Source: an uncultured Lachnospiraceae bacterium
GTDB taxonomy: Bacteria; Bacillota; Clostridia; Lachnospirales; Lachnospiraceae
Assembly (NCBI GenBank): GCA_900553355.1
Contig: USDK01000032.1
Location: 1-33,881 of the forward strand
Length of the DNA stretch: 33,881 nt
Direction of reading: 5' to 3'
Under the pieces are notes generated by a model. It had not been told where the DNA came from. It made no database searches and saw only the letters and a list, made by a program, of their open reading frames with translations. A program made the position numbers and the translations under genes. Positions 15,644 to 24,526 of this stretch are shown here, piece after piece. How positions within the stretch are numbered: the stretch's first letter is position 1; each line of letters begins with the position of its first letter.

Positions 15644-17017
15644 ATGTCCCACAGATCAAAACTCCTGAAAGGCACACTGATCCTGACCGCCACCGGGCTT
15701 GCCACTCGTGTCATGGGTTTTTTTTACCGTATTTTTATGAGCCATGCTTTTGGCGAAGAAGGTGTCGGTATCTATCAGCTGGTCTTTCCCATCTATGCTC
15801 TTGGTTTTTCGCTGACCTGTGCAGGGATCGAGCTGATCCTGTCACGACTGGTAGCAAAAAACATGGCTCTTGGCAAGAAAAAAGAAGCCCGGGAACTTTT
15901 ATATTCTGGTCTTCTGATCACTGTCATATTTTCTTGTATTGTAACACTCTTTCTGCAAAACTATGCAGGAACCATTGCGAGTTCCATCCTCCACGATGCA
16001 AGATGCACCGAACTTTTACTCATTCTCTCCTACGCCTTCCCTTTTGCGGCCATTCACAGCTGCGTCTGTGGATATTATTTTGGTCAGAAAGAAACAGGAC
16101 TTCCGGCCAGATCTCAGCTGATCGAACAGGCGGTGCGTGTCGGCAGTGTCATGCTGATCTATTTTGCCGGTTCCCGTCAGGGGATTACTTTTGGCGTTTC
16201 TCTTGCCGTAGCCGGACTGATTGCAGGAGAACTGGCCTCTTCTCTTTACTGCCTGAAAATCTTATCCAGACAAAAAGAATTTCTTGCTTCAAGGCCTTCT
16301 CTGCTTTTAATCTGCCGCCAGATTCCAAAGCTTCTGATTCCGTCTCTTCCGCTGACTGGGAACCGGGTTCTCCTGGGCATTCTTCAGAGTGCCGAAGCAC
16401 TCTCTATCCCCCTGAAGCTTCAGGCATCCGGCCTGTCCGGGCAGGAGGCGCTTTCTGTATATGGAGTATTGACAGGCATGGCACTGCCTTGTATCTTATT
16501 TCCCTCTGCCATCTCTAATTCCATCTCCACAATGCTCCTGCCGGAGGTAGCAGAAATCCAGGCATTAAATAACAAGAAGGCCTTTCGCTCCCTGATCCAG
16601 AAGACCACTTGCTCTTGCATTGCCATGGGAAGTCTGTGCTGTCTTTTTCTCCTTTTCACTGGCAGATGGATCGGAACATGGATTTTTCACAGCAGCCTGG
16701 CCGGAGAACTGATCCAGACGCTGTCCTGGATGTGTCCTTTCCTCTATACCAACAACACGCTGATCAGCACGATCAATGGCATCGGGAAGACGACTCTTAC
16801 ATTTCTCATCAATTCCTTCAGCCTTTTGATCCGGATTGCAAGTATCTTCTTTCTGATCCCGGTATTCGGGATTCAGGGATATCTCTGGGGCCTGCTGGCC
16901 AGCCAGCTAAGCGTCTTTTGTCTGTGCCTTTTATCTCTCTGCCGCTATGGAGTCTCCTCCGGCAGAAGTCAGATCACTTTAGCGTCTGCACAAACATCTG
17001 CATCAGAACGGGATTGA
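15644..17017 (+). CDS. SpoVB-like polysaccharide/lipid flippase (MOP superfamily)
   Basis: This 457-residue membrane protein has about 12-14 helices and the N-terminal motif series of the SpoVB/MurJ-like oligosaccharide exporters (KGTLILTATGLATRVMGFFYRIF, then GVGIYQLVFPIYAL). In spore formers SpoVB-type proteins move lipid-linked cortex precursors across the membrane. AAGGAG precedes the ATG. It is divergent from iscR and converges on spoIIM, overlapping it by 44 bases. Several paralogues usually occur in Lachnospiraceae, so it may serve another wall or capsule pathway. Confidence 0.87.
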   Translation: MSHRSKLLKGTLILTATGLATRVMGFFYRIFMSHAFGEEGVGIYQLVFPIYALGFSLTCAGIELILSRLVAKNMALGKKKEARELLYSGLLITVIFSCIVTLFLQNYAGTIASSILHDARCTELLLILSYAFPFAAIHSCVCGYYFGQKETGLPARSQLIEQAVRVGSVMLIYFAGSRQGITFGVSLAVAGLIAGELASSLYCLKILSRQKEFLASRPSLLLICRQIPKLLIPSLPLTGNRVLLGILQSAEALSIPLKLQASGLSGQEALSVYGVLTGMALPCILFPSAISNSISTMLLPEVAEIQALNNKKAFRSLIQKTTCSCIAMGSLCCLFLLFTGRWIGTWIFHSSLAGELIQTLSWMCPFLYTNNTLISTINGIGKTTLTFLINSFSLLIRIASIFFLIPVFGIQGYLWGLLASQLSVFCLCLLSLCRYGVSSGRSQITLASAQTSASERD

Positions 17018-17519
17018 CATAGCATTCCAGGATCAGTCCCGTCAGCAGAAGCAATATCATCGAGACCGTTTTTGAAAGATTCCACTGCGCCACAGGATAC
17101 CGGAAAAGATACCATAAAAGCACCAGATAACCTGCGGCATAGAAAAAAAGATGGGGAGTCAGAGCGATCAGACAGAGTACCAGCCCTCTTCCCCCCATCT
17201 TCAAAACAGCCGCCGTCATGATCAGTCCCAGAGAAAAGCCTGTCCAGACCAGGAACATGGCCGCTGCCGCTTTTCTAAGTTTTGTACACCCTAAAGCCGC
17301 CAGTATAAGGACCGGAAATATCCGTATCTTTGCAACATACCAGATAAAATCCACCGTCAGAATATCGAGCCGGGCGAACTGGCCCAGAAAATATTCATGG
17401 AAAATCCCCATATCCGCAATTTCCTGCCTCGCCAGAAAATTCGAATACACAATTCCGATGACAAACCCTGTCATACAGATAAATACAACATAAGTCCTGT
17501 TTTCCTGTATCTTCACCAA
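16974..17519 (-). CDS. spoIIM: Stage II sporulation protein M
   Basis: SpoIIM works with SpoIID and SpoIIP in septal peptidoglycan thinning and engulfment. This 181-residue protein has a short N-terminus, a first helix (about 10-26), an extracytoplasmic stretch, then four more helices, matching the family in length and layout, with the conserved GFSLGLIMTA segment about mid-protein. It starts 27 bases after the Nudix gene, and Nudix-spoIIM neighbours are also known from Bacillus. Its last 44 bases overlap the 3' end of the convergent SpoVB-like gene. Confidence 0.87.
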   Translation of the reverse strand: MVKIQENRTYVVFICMTGFVIGIVYSNFLARQEIADMGIFHEYFLGQFARLDILTVDFIWYVAKIRIFPVLILAALGCTKLRKAAAAMFLVWTGFSLGLIMTAAVLKMGGRGLVLCLIALTPHLFFYAAGYLVLLWYLFRYPVAQWNLSKTVSMILLLLTGLILECYVNPVLMQMFVQTLK

Positions 17520-17546
17520 ATCCCTCCCAATTTGTCAGATACTCCA

Positions 17547-18086
17547 TTATATGCCGTATTTCGTCTCATATGCCAGGAGTGCTGCGATCGTCTTAGAATC
17601 CTGGATCTCTCCTTTGAAGATTTTTTCTTTTAATTCCTCAAGAGTATATGCCTTTACATCTACATATTCATCTTCATCCAGATGCTGGCTGGTCTTTTTA
17701 AGATCTCTGGCTGCATAAATCTCTATCCTTTCGTCGCAAAAAGCCACCGTAGTCCTGAGCGTAAGCAGCCATTCCAGTTTCTCTGACCGGTATCCGGTCT
17801 CTTCTTCCAGCTCTCTTGATGCACATTCGATTCCGGGTTCCTCCGGGTCATCCAGCTTTCCGGCCGGGATTTCCAGAGTCATTCGTTCCAGTGCATTCCG
17901 GTACTGGGACACCATCAGTATCCGCCCGTCCGTAAGGACCGGCACTACTGCCGCAGCGCCGTCATGATGGATAAAATCCCAGACAGCCTGATTTCCGTTT
18001 TCAAATTCCATATAATCTTTATAGACTGTAAGGATTGTTCCCTGATACGCCAGTTCGCGTCTTGTCCGCCTAACATTCTCACTCAT
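17547..18086 (-). CDS. Nudix hydrolase, ADP-ribose pyrophosphatase type
   Basis: This 179-residue Nudix protein has the full catalytic box from Gly76 to about residue 99 (key residues in CASRELEEETGY), with the upstream LEIPAG typical of ADP-ribose pyrophosphatases. It should split ADP-ribose into AMP and ribose 5-phosphate. Its ATG overlaps the stop of the HAD phosphatase by four bases, so the two are coupled, and spoIIM follows. The substrate is assigned by family only. Confidence 0.9.
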   Translation of the reverse strand: MSENVRRTRRELAYQGTILTVYKDYMEFENGNQAVWDFIHHDGAAAVVPVLTDGRILMVSQYRNALERMTLEIPAGKLDDPEEPGIECASRELEEETGYRSEKLEWLLTLRTTVAFCDERIEIYAARDLKKTSQHLDEDEYVDVKAYTLEELKEKIFKGEIQDSKTIAALLAYETKYGI

Positions 18087-18802
18087 GCCGTAAGTTCCTC
18101 CACAAATTTTAATAGTTCTTCCATACTGCCCTGATACTCCGTGTGAATTTCCAGACCTTTTTTATTTTCCATCGTATCGGTCAAAAGAAAGGTCTTCACC
18201 CCCAGTCTGCGGATGGAAAGATCTTCCTCTACATCATTTCCGACCATCAGGCATTCTTTCGGATCCAGGGCAAATTGCTCTAATATTTCCTGAAAATACT
18301 CCACGCTTGGTTTGCAGTAAGCATAGTCCTCATATGTGGTAATCACCCGGAAATCCTCTGCATGAAGCCCTGCCCAGTGGATCCTGTTCAGGGTCGCACA
18401 TCTTGGAAACACCGGATTTGTGGCAAGGTAGACTTCCATTCCCTTTTCCTTGACTGTTTTTACGACCTGGTCAGCAAGAGGCGTAGGCCTGGTTACCGCA
18501 GCTGCCTGGTTAAAGTCTTTACGATAGAAATCAAGGGCAATCTCTTCTGCCTCCTCCTTTGAGATCGGAAGACTTCCTTCCATCTCTGTCCAGAAACGTT
18601 CTCTGTTGGAACATCTTCCGTCATTTTTTACCATCAGAAGATACCCGTCCCATACCGACTTTATAAACGCTTTTGCATCAACAGGAATTCCCCTTTTTAC
18701 ATATGCCTTTGCCAGCAGAGGCATATAAAACTTTACAAACTCTGTCTGATCCATGGGAAGCAGAGTCCCATCCAGATCAAACAGGACATGCCTGATTGCC
18801 AT
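18083..18802 (-). CDS. HAD-family phosphatase
   Basis: This 239-residue haloacid dehalogenase-like hydrolase has motif I DLDGT near residue 9 (catalytic Asp), a helical cap, motif III lysine in KPSVEYF, and motif IV GNDVEEDL. It removes phosphate from a small molecule I cannot name. AAGGAGG precedes the ATG. It heads the HAD-Nudix-spoIIM set and is four-base-overlapped with the Nudix gene. The short gap before it holds the rny terminator, and I see no obvious promoter for it. Confidence 0.85.
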   Translation of the reverse strand: MAIRHVLFDLDGTLLPMDQTEFVKFYMPLLAKAYVKRGIPVDAKAFIKSVWDGYLLMVKNDGRCSNRERFWTEMEGSLPISKEEAEEIALDFYRKDFNQAAAVTRPTPLADQVVKTVKEKGMEVYLATNPVFPRCATLNRIHWAGLHAEDFRVITTYEDYAYCKPSVEYFQEILEQFALDPKECLMVGNDVEEDLSIRRLGVKTFLLTDTMENKKGLEIHTEYQGSMEELLKFVEELTA

Positions 18803-18828
18803 TTTTTGTTTCCTCCTTTTTTAAAAGT

Positions 18829-18863
18829 AAAAAGCAGGATCGGCACACAATACCGATCCTGCT
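18829..18863 (-). terminator. Rho-independent terminator after rny
   Basis: AGCAGGATCGG (18833-18843) and CCGATCCTGCT (18853-18863) form an 11-bp stem around a nine-base loop, with five T following on the minus strand. It is 12 bases after the rny stop and separates rny from the HAD-Nudix-spoIIM genes. Confidence 0.92.
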
Positions 18864-18875
18864 GTCATTTATCTT

Positions 18876-20429
18876 CTACTTGGCATAGTCTGTCACTCGT
18901 GACTCACGAATCACATTGACTTTGATCTGTCCAGGATATTCCAATTCATACTCAATCTGTTTTGCAATATCTCTGGCCAGCAGTACCATATCCGCATCAG
19001 ATACCTGCTCTGGAACTACCATAACACGAATCTCTCTACCTGCCTGAATGGCAAAAGACTTATCAACACCCTTAAACTGGTTGGTGATATCTTCTAACTG
19101 TTTTAACCTGTTTGTATATGTTTCCAATGTTTCTCTTCTTGCGCCCGGTCTCGCCGCAGAAATCGTATCTGCCGCCTGTACCACGCATGCAATCAGAGTT
19201 TCCGGCTCTACATCGCCGTGATGAGCTTCCACTGCATTGATCACAGTTGCAGACTCTTTGTACTTTCTACAAAGATCCACACCAATCTGGATGTGGGAAC
19301 CTTCCACATCATGATCGATAGATTTTCCAATATCATGTAAAAGTCCGGCACGCTTAGCGACCCTGACATCCAGTCCGATCTCGCCTGCCAGAAGTCCGGC
19401 AAGCTGTGCGACTTCGATGGAATGCTTTAAGGCATTCTGTCCGTAGCTGGTACGGAACTTCATGCGTCCAAGAAGCTTGATCAGTTCCGGATGAATTCCG
19501 TGAACGCCTACTTCAAGTGCTGCCGCCTCTCCTTCTTCACGAATCATAACGTCGACTTCTTTCTGAGCCTTCTCGACCATCTCCTCAATTCTGGCCGGAT
19601 GGATACGTCCATCGACGATCAATTTTTCCAGCGCGATCCTTGCAACTTCTCTTCTGATCGGGTCAAATCCTGATAGCACAACGGCCTCCGGGGTATCATC
19701 GATAATCAATTCTACGCCCGTCAATGTTTCCAGTGTACGGATATTCCGTCCTTCACGTCCGATGATTCTTCCCTTCATTTCGTCGCTTGGAAGCTGTACG
19801 ACCGAAATCGTAGTTTCCGCAACATGATCAGCCGCGCATCTCTGGATAGCAGTAACGACATATTCCTTCGCCTTCTTGTCCGCTTCTTCCTTCGCCTGCG
19901 CTTCCATTTCTTTGATCATCTTGGCGGTGTCATGTTTCACATCATCTTCAACAGTTTTCAACAAGTATTCTTTTGCCTGTTCGGAGGTAAGTCCTGAGAT
20001 TCTTTCTAGTTCCTGTACTCTTTGCTGACTCAGCTCTTCCACTTTCGCTTCACGCTGTCTCAGCTGTTCTTCTTTTGCTGCAAATCCTGCTTCACGCTTT
20101 TCGATCGCATCTGCCTTCTTGTCTAAAGCCTCTTCCTTGGATAACACTCTCTTTTCATAACGCTGCAACTCTGCCCTGCGTTCCTTGGTTTCTTTTTCAA
20201 GTTCATTTTTATTCTTTATGGACTCTTCTTTAATCTCCAAGAGAGACTCCTTCTTCTTGGCCTCTGCGGTCTTGACTGCGTCATCAATGATTTCTCTCGC
20301 CTTTGTCTCGGCATTTCCAATCTTGGACTGCGCATTCTTCTTCAGATTGGACACCGTCACAAAATGGCTGATGACTGCCGCTGCGATAATCAGCACGACT
20401 GCCACAGCAATTATCATTCCACTCGGCAC
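18876..20429 (-). CDS. rny: Ribonuclease Y
   Basis: RNase Y is the membrane-anchored endonuclease that starts mRNA decay in Firmicutes. The 517-residue protein has an N-terminal membrane helix (about 5-22), a long charged coiled coil (about 30-200), a KH domain (GRIIGREGRNIR at 220-231) and the HD active site HDIGKS (His365, Asp366). I use the GTG at 20429 because AAGGAGG lies seven bases before it; the in-frame ATG four codons later is too far. Its promoter overlaps the 3' end of recX and a terminator follows, so it is probably a single-gene transcript. Confidence 0.97.
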   Translation of the reverse strand: MPSGMIIAVAVVLIIAAAVISHFVTVSNLKKNAQSKIGNAETKAREIIDDAVKTAEAKKKESLLEIKEESIKNKNELEKETKERRAELQRYEKRVLSKEEALDKKADAIEKREAGFAAKEEQLRQREAKVEELSQQRVQELERISGLTSEQAKEYLLKTVEDDVKHDTAKMIKEMEAQAKEEADKKAKEYVVTAIQRCAADHVAETTISVVQLPSDEMKGRIIGREGRNIRTLETLTGVELIIDDTPEAVVLSGFDPIRREVARIALEKLIVDGRIHPARIEEMVEKAQKEVDVMIREEGEAAALEVGVHGIHPELIKLLGRMKFRTSYGQNALKHSIEVAQLAGLLAGEIGLDVRVAKRAGLLHDIGKSIDHDVEGSHIQIGVDLCRKYKESATVINAVEAHHGDVEPETLIACVVQAADTISAARPGARRETLETYTNRLKQLEDITNQFKGVDKSFAIQAGREIRVMVVPEQVSDADMVLLARDIAKQIEYELEYPGQIKVNVIRESRVTDYAK

Positions 20430-20476
20430 AGGAGCACCTCCTTATTCAATTTTCATTGTACAAATACAACACCTAA

Positions 20477-20505
20477 ATTCTATACTGTTTTCACAAAGAT
20501 GTCAA
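20477..20505 (-). promoter_or_regulatory. Sigma-A promoter of rny
   Basis: TTGACA (20500-20505) with a 17-base spacer and TAGAAT (20477-20482) on the minus strand is a near-consensus promoter. The -35 box overlaps the recX stop codon, so rny starts a new transcript immediately after recA-recX. No terminator is visible between them. Confidence 0.75.
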
Positions 20506-21116
20506 GCGTTCCACTCAGAAACTTGTATCACTTGACGGATGTCCTCATAACGAAATCCTTTTCTCATCAGATAAGCAAGCTCTTTGGCGGTTTTCTTCCG
20601 GTCGGCTGTCTCAGGATCATAATGCCTCTTCCTCAACAGTTCACGGATCGCCTGAAGGTGATCCTCCTGGCTCAGGCATTCCTCAAGAGCCTCCTCGATC
20701 ACTTCTCCGTCTACCCCCTTTTCACGAAGGGCTGCACAGATCTCCCGGCGGCTTTTTTTATTCTTTCGTCCAAGGATAAAGTTCCTGGCATATTCCAGAT
20801 CATTGATGTATCCGAACGACTTTACATAGGAAAGAGCCTCCTCAGCCACCTCTTCCGGATAGCCGCCTCCGACCAGCTTTTCCCTCAGCTGACGCTCCGT
20901 CCTTCCCATCTGATTCAGAAGATGCATGGCCCTTAACTTTGCTCTCTTTAAAAGAGTCTCCCGGCAGATCTGCTGATAGGCTTCTTCTGTCAGGTCCTGA
21001 TCTTCTGCAAGGCCGTAACGGGACACTTCTCCCTTATAGAGGCAGAAGGCGGGCTGTCCATCCAGATAGATCTGACATCTGGACTTGGTCACCGGCTCGA
21101 TCTTCGTGATGATCAT
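20502..21116 (-). CDS. recX: Regulatory protein RecX
   Basis: RecX binds the RecA filament and limits its activity. The 204-residue protein shows the three-helix repeats of the family, with the conserved patterns in ALSYVKSFGYINDLEYARNF and in REICAALREKGVDGEVIEEAL. Its ATG overlaps the recA stop by four bases (ATGA), so it is co-expressed with recA under the SOS box. Length is at the upper end of the bacterial family, as usual in clostridia. Confidence 0.92.
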   Translation of the reverse strand: MIITKIEPVTKSRCQIYLDGQPAFCLYKGEVSRYGLAEDQDLTEEAYQQICRETLLKRAKLRAMHLLNQMGRTERQLREKLVGGGYPEEVAEEALSYVKSFGYINDLEYARNFILGRKNKKSRREICAALREKGVDGEVIEEALEECLSQEDHLQAIRELLRKRHYDPETADRKKTAKELAYLMRKGFRYEDIRQVIQVSEWNA

Positions 21117-22171
21117 TCTGCCTGGTCCTCTTTCTTCTTGTCCGCTTTCTTCTGCGGCTCTTCCTGTTCATCAGACTGTCCGAAATGATAGTGTTCCCGG
21201 ATCTGATGATCCAGAGTCTCCATGATCTCCGGATGCTCTGCCAGATACTTCTTGGCATTCTCCCGTCCCTGTCCGATCTTCTCTCCATTATAGGCAAACC
21301 ATGCTCCGCTCTTATTGACCAGATTCAGGCCTACTGCAAGATCCAGGATATCTCCTTCTTTGGAGATGCCCTTTCCAAACATGATATCAAACTCTGCTTC
21401 CTTAAATGGCGGCGCGATCTTATTCTTCACTACTTTGACGCGGGTTCTGTTGCCGACCATCTCTCCGCCCTGCTTAAGCGTCTCGATCCTGCGGACATCC
21501 ATACGGATAGATGCATAGAACTTCAACGCCCGTCCGCCGGTGGTAGTCTCTGGATTTCCAAACATAACGCCGACTTTTTCACGGAGCTGGTTGATAAAGA
21601 TCACCACACAGTTGGACTTGCTGATGACAGGCGTCAGCTTACGAAGCGCCTGGGACATCAGTCTGGCCTGCAGGCCCACATGACTATCTCCCATATCTCC
21701 TTCGATCTCCTGCTTCGGCACCAGAGCCGCCACAGAGTCTACTACTACGATATCCATCGCGCCGGAACGCACCATGGTCTCTGTGATCTCCAGCGCCTGG
21801 TCACCGCTGTCCGGCTGGGAAATATAGAGTTCATCGATATCTACACCGATATTTTTCGCATAAACAGGATCCAGCGCATGCTCTGCATCGATAAACCCGG
21901 CGATGCCTCCCTGCTTCTGTACCTCGGCGATCATATGTAAAGCAACCGTAGTCTTACCACTGGACTCAGGCCCATAGATCTCTACCACACGGCCTCTGGG
22001 GACTCCGCCCAGTCCCAGTGCAATATCCAGACTTAAGGAGCCTGTGGGGATCGTCTCCACCGCCACCTGCGCCGCCGGATCTCCCAGCTTCATCACAGTC
22101 CCTTTTCCGAAATCCTTCTCCAATTTTGCAATCGCGGCATCCAGCGCCTTCTTCTTATCTTCACTTGCCAT
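21113..22171 (-). CDS. recA: Recombinase RecA
   Basis: RecA forms the strand-exchange filament on single-stranded DNA and triggers LexA cleavage. This 352-residue protein has Walker A GPESSGKT (67-74), the VVDSVAALVP Walker B strand, the L1/L2 DNA-binding loops (the latter NQLREKVGVMFGNPETTTGG, partly) and a charged Lys/Glu-rich C-terminal tail. AAAGGAG precedes the ATG. It is followed by recX with a four-base overlap, and preceded by a LexA box and promoter. Confidence 0.99.
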   Translation of the reverse strand: MASEDKKKALDAAIAKLEKDFGKGTVMKLGDPAAQVAVETIPTGSLSLDIALGLGGVPRGRVVEIYGPESSGKTTVALHMIAEVQKQGGIAGFIDAEHALDPVYAKNIGVDIDELYISQPDSGDQALEITETMVRSGAMDIVVVDSVAALVPKQEIEGDMGDSHVGLQARLMSQALRKLTPVISKSNCVVIFINQLREKVGVMFGNPETTTGGRALKFYASIRMDVRRIETLKQGGEMVGNRTRVKVVKNKIAPPFKEAEFDIMFGKGISKEGDILDLAVGLNLVNKSGAWFAYNGEKIGQGRENAKKYLAEHPEIMETLDHQIREHYHFGQSDEQEEPQKKADKKKEDQAE

Positions 22172-22191
22172 TATTACTTCTCCTTTACTAT

Positions 22192-22205
22192 CGAACGAAT
22201 GTTCG
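22192..22205 (-). promoter_or_regulatory. LexA (SOS) box of recA
   Basis: CGAAC-GAAT-GTTCG matches the Gram-positive LexA/DinR consensus CGAAC-N4-GTTCG exactly. It lies 20 bases before the recA ATG and just downstream of the promoter, where LexA would block transcription. The recA-recX pair should therefore be induced by DNA damage. Confidence 0.92.
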
Positions 22206-22219
22206 CTTTCCTGGTTAAT

Positions 22220-22248
22220 ATAGTATTATACCTGCGTTACCTTGTCAA
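22220..22248 (-). promoter_or_regulatory. Sigma-A promoter of recA
   Basis: On the minus strand TTGACA (22243-22248), a 17-base spacer and TACTAT (22220-22225) form the promoter; a perfect TATAAT also occurs but only 12 bases from the -35 box. The LexA box follows at about +8. The remaining 22249-22402 carries only a weak AGACA/TGTCT dyad and no gene. Confidence 0.75.
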
Positions 22249-22402
22249 GCCTCAAATTAAATTCTTCCTATAGAAATCTTTGCCGAACGGCCATGACTCT
22301 TAAGACATAGTGTCTGTCCTTTTAACAGAACAAAATAGAAACAGATCTGCTCAAATGTATATATGTCAAGTATATCTTATCCAACGGCAAAAGTAAAGGG
22401 AT

Positions 22403-23029
22403 TTAGCACTGCCAGATCCCCATAATCTCATAATACTGATCTCTTTTTTCTTTCCAGTATTTTCGGTCTTCGTCTGTGATCTTGCGGATCACCCGGCAGG
22501 GATTTCCTGCTGCCACCACGTCGTCTGGAATATCCCTTGTCACCACCGCGCCGGAACCGATCACCACATTATTACCGATATGGACGCCGGGATTAATGAC
22601 CACATTGGCTCCGACCCACACATTATCTCCGATGGATACAGGCTTTCCAAACTCCAGAGCCTCAGCGCGCACTTCCGGATCTATAGGATGCCCCGCCGTA
22701 TAGACTCCCACCCGGGGTCCGAACATCACATTATCTCCAATATGCACCTCGCATACATCCAGAATGATACAGTCAAAATTTGTATAAAAATTTTCCCCGA
22801 CGTAGATATTAGCCCCGTAGTCACACCGAAACGGCGGCTCGATGTAAAAGTGTTCTCCGGTCCCTCCAAACAGCTCCCGGATCAGCTCTTCTCTGGTCTC
22901 AGCATCCTCCTCCGTCGTAGCGTTGAACATCCGGGTAATCCGCCGGGATCTTGAACAATCTTTTGCAAGCTGCGGATCTCTGGCCGGAATATACAATTCC
23001 CCTTTCAGCATCAGTTCTTTATCCGTCAT
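22403..23029 (-). CDS. Sugar O-acetyltransferase, maltose/galactoside (Maa/LacA) type
   Basis: This 208-residue protein has an N-terminal helical region (about 1-60) and then left-handed beta-helix hexapeptide repeats (about 73-185, for example IGDNVWVGANVVINPGVHIGNN in part). The catalytic His114 lies in YTAGHPID. It transfers acetyl from acetyl-CoA to a sugar hydroxyl in the cytoplasm; maltose, galactosides and glucose are known substrates in the family. AAAGGAG precedes the ATG. It is the last of a same-strand run that includes the YbaK-like gene 37 bases upstream. Confidence 0.92.
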   Translation of the reverse strand: MTDKELMLKGELYIPARDPQLAKDCSRSRRITRMFNATTEEDAETREELIRELFGGTGEHFYIEPPFRCDYGANIYVGENFYTNFDCIILDVCEVHIGDNVMFGPRVGVYTAGHPIDPEVRAEALEFGKPVSIGDNVWVGANVVINPGVHIGNNVVIGSGAVVTRDIPDDVVAAGNPCRVIRKITDEDRKYWKEKRDQYYEIMGIWQC

Positions 23030-23066
23030 ATGTTTGCTCCTTTCTTACGGAAAGCCTGTACAGCTT

Positions 23067-23534
23067 CTAACTTTCTTTGCACACATCTACCCAGGCCAGG
23101 CTGTTGCTGTATCGTTCCAGTTCTGGAATCGTCAGCTCGATCATACTGTTGCTGCTGCCGGCTGCCGGGAAGACAGTCTCAAAACGTTTCAGCGACTCAT
23201 CCAGATATACCTTGACCCCGTCTTTTACAGCAAAGGGGCAGACTCCGCCCACAGCATGCCCGGTCAATTCTTCAACCTCTTCAAACTTCAGCATTTTTGC
23301 CTTGCATCCAAACTGTTCCCGATACTTTTTATTATCAATCTTCCTGTCTCCGGCGGTGACCACCAGCAGCACATCTTCCCCGGCCTTAAAGGACAGGGTT
23401 TTTGCGATCCTCTGAGGCTCACACCCCAACGCTTCGGCTGCTTCTTCCACCGTTGCGCTGGAGTGCTCTTTTTCCCAGACTCTGTCTTCCATTCCGTACT
23501 TCCGGAAATATTCCTTTACTTTCTCGATAGACAT
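23067..23534 (-). CDS. YbaK/ProX-type aminoacyl-tRNA deacylase
   Basis: This 155-residue protein belongs to the YbaK/EbsC/ProX editing fold, which hydrolyses wrongly charged tRNA such as Cys-tRNA(Pro) or Ala-tRNA(Pro). The conserved Lys in AKTLSFK (about 44-50) and the GHAVGGVCPFAV loop (about 92-103) are present. I use the ATG at 23534 because AAGGAG lies seven bases before it; the frame is open 22 codons further upstream without a good site. It starts 31 bases after the dehydrogenase-like gene. Exact specificity cannot be read from sequence. Confidence 0.88.
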   Translation of the reverse strand: MSIEKVKEYFRKYGMEDRVWEKEHSSATVEEAAEALGCEPQRIAKTLSFKAGEDVLLVVTAGDRKIDNKKYREQFGCKAKMLKFEEVEELTGHAVGGVCPFAVKDGVKVYLDESLKRFETVFPAAGSSNSMIELTIPELERYSNSLAWVDVCKES

Positions 23535-23565
23535 GGTCTTTCTCCTTTCTCCTTCTTTGCAGGCC

Positions 23566-24471
23566 CTACTGTTCCAGGCAGTAGTGTTCCAGATTATCAA
23601 GTACCTTCTGATTCAGTCTTTCTACTGCCTGACGGGTCATTCCGGAAGAACGCTTCAGGCAGGAAACATTCTCTCTGTCAAGAAGAGCTTCCTCTCCCAG
23701 CCCCATCAGTGTATCACAGAAATACCAGGTATTCTTAAGATCCAGCCATTTTTTTATGGCTTCCATGTCAAAACACGGGCTCAGGGCCGTGTTAAATAAA
23801 AGTTTTCCCTCTCCCAGGATTTCAAACTCCCGTTCATGCAGAAGAACCACATTTTTGCTTAAACAGCTGCATATGACATCACAGTCTTTCAGAAGTGCGT
23901 CCAGCTCCTGATACTGATAGCCGCACTCTTCTTCCAGTTCCGGCTTTCTGGTCCTGCTGTAATAGCGGACGTCTGCATGGAAAGAAGACAGGGCTTTCGC
24001 CACCTTCTTTGCGCTTGCTCCCATGCCAAGGATCCCTGCCTTAACGCCGGAGATCTCCGAAATCTCTCCCAGAAGCGGCGGATGCCCGTCGTCACCTCCC
24101 AGTCTCCGGATCAGATTCGCCGTCACATACTCTGCCACTCCCTCATCACCATAATCCTTGATCCCTGTCACAGTGATTCCCCGGGATCTGGCATAGGCAA
24201 GATCCACGTTCGAGCTGGCTTCTGAGTACAGACTGCAGCACATGCCGATATAACGGACATTTGGACAGTCCTTCAGGACATTTTCCCCGATCTTATGAGT
24301 ATAGCTTACGAAAATGCCGTCCGCATCCCCGATCCGCTCTGCAATCTCAGCGTCATTTTCCGGCTGCGTATCAAAAAATACGGCTTCCTCACAGTAGGAT
24401 CTGATCTGTTCTCTTGCCTTGGGCAGAAGAGATACCGGCTGGATGGCTGCCAGTTTTTTTAGTTTTTTCAT
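23566..24471 (-). CDS. D-2-hydroxyacid dehydrogenase-like NAD-binding protein
   Basis: This 301-residue protein resembles the D-isomer 2-hydroxyacid dehydrogenase family: an N-terminal catalytic-type half, then a Rossmann segment GILGMGASAKKVAKAL (about 145-160), then a nucleotide-domain end with LLFNTALSPCFD. The classic catalytic His near the end of the NAD domain and its Glu partner are not obvious, and the dinucleotide motif is slightly atypical, so activity is uncertain. I use ATG 24471 (GGGAGG eight bases before) over the TTG two codons earlier. It precedes the YbaK-like gene on the same strand. Confidence 0.72.
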   Translation of the reverse strand: MKKLKKLAAIQPVSLLPKAREQIRSYCEEAVFFDTQPENDAEIAERIGDADGIFVSYTHKIGENVLKDCPNVRYIGMCCSLYSEASSNVDLAYARSRGITVTGIKDYGDEGVAEYVTANLIRRLGGDDGHPPLLGEISEISGVKAGILGMGASAKKVAKALSSFHADVRYYSRTRKPELEEECGYQYQELDALLKDCDVICSCLSKNVVLLHEREFEILGEGKLLFNTALSPCFDMEAIKKWLDLKNTWYFCDTLMGLGEEALLDRENVSCLKRSSGMTRQAVERLNQKVLDNLEHYCLEQ

Positions 24472-24526
24472 TTGCAAAACCTCCCGATCTACAATTATTT
24501 CTGTGTTCCATTATATACCGAAGCCT

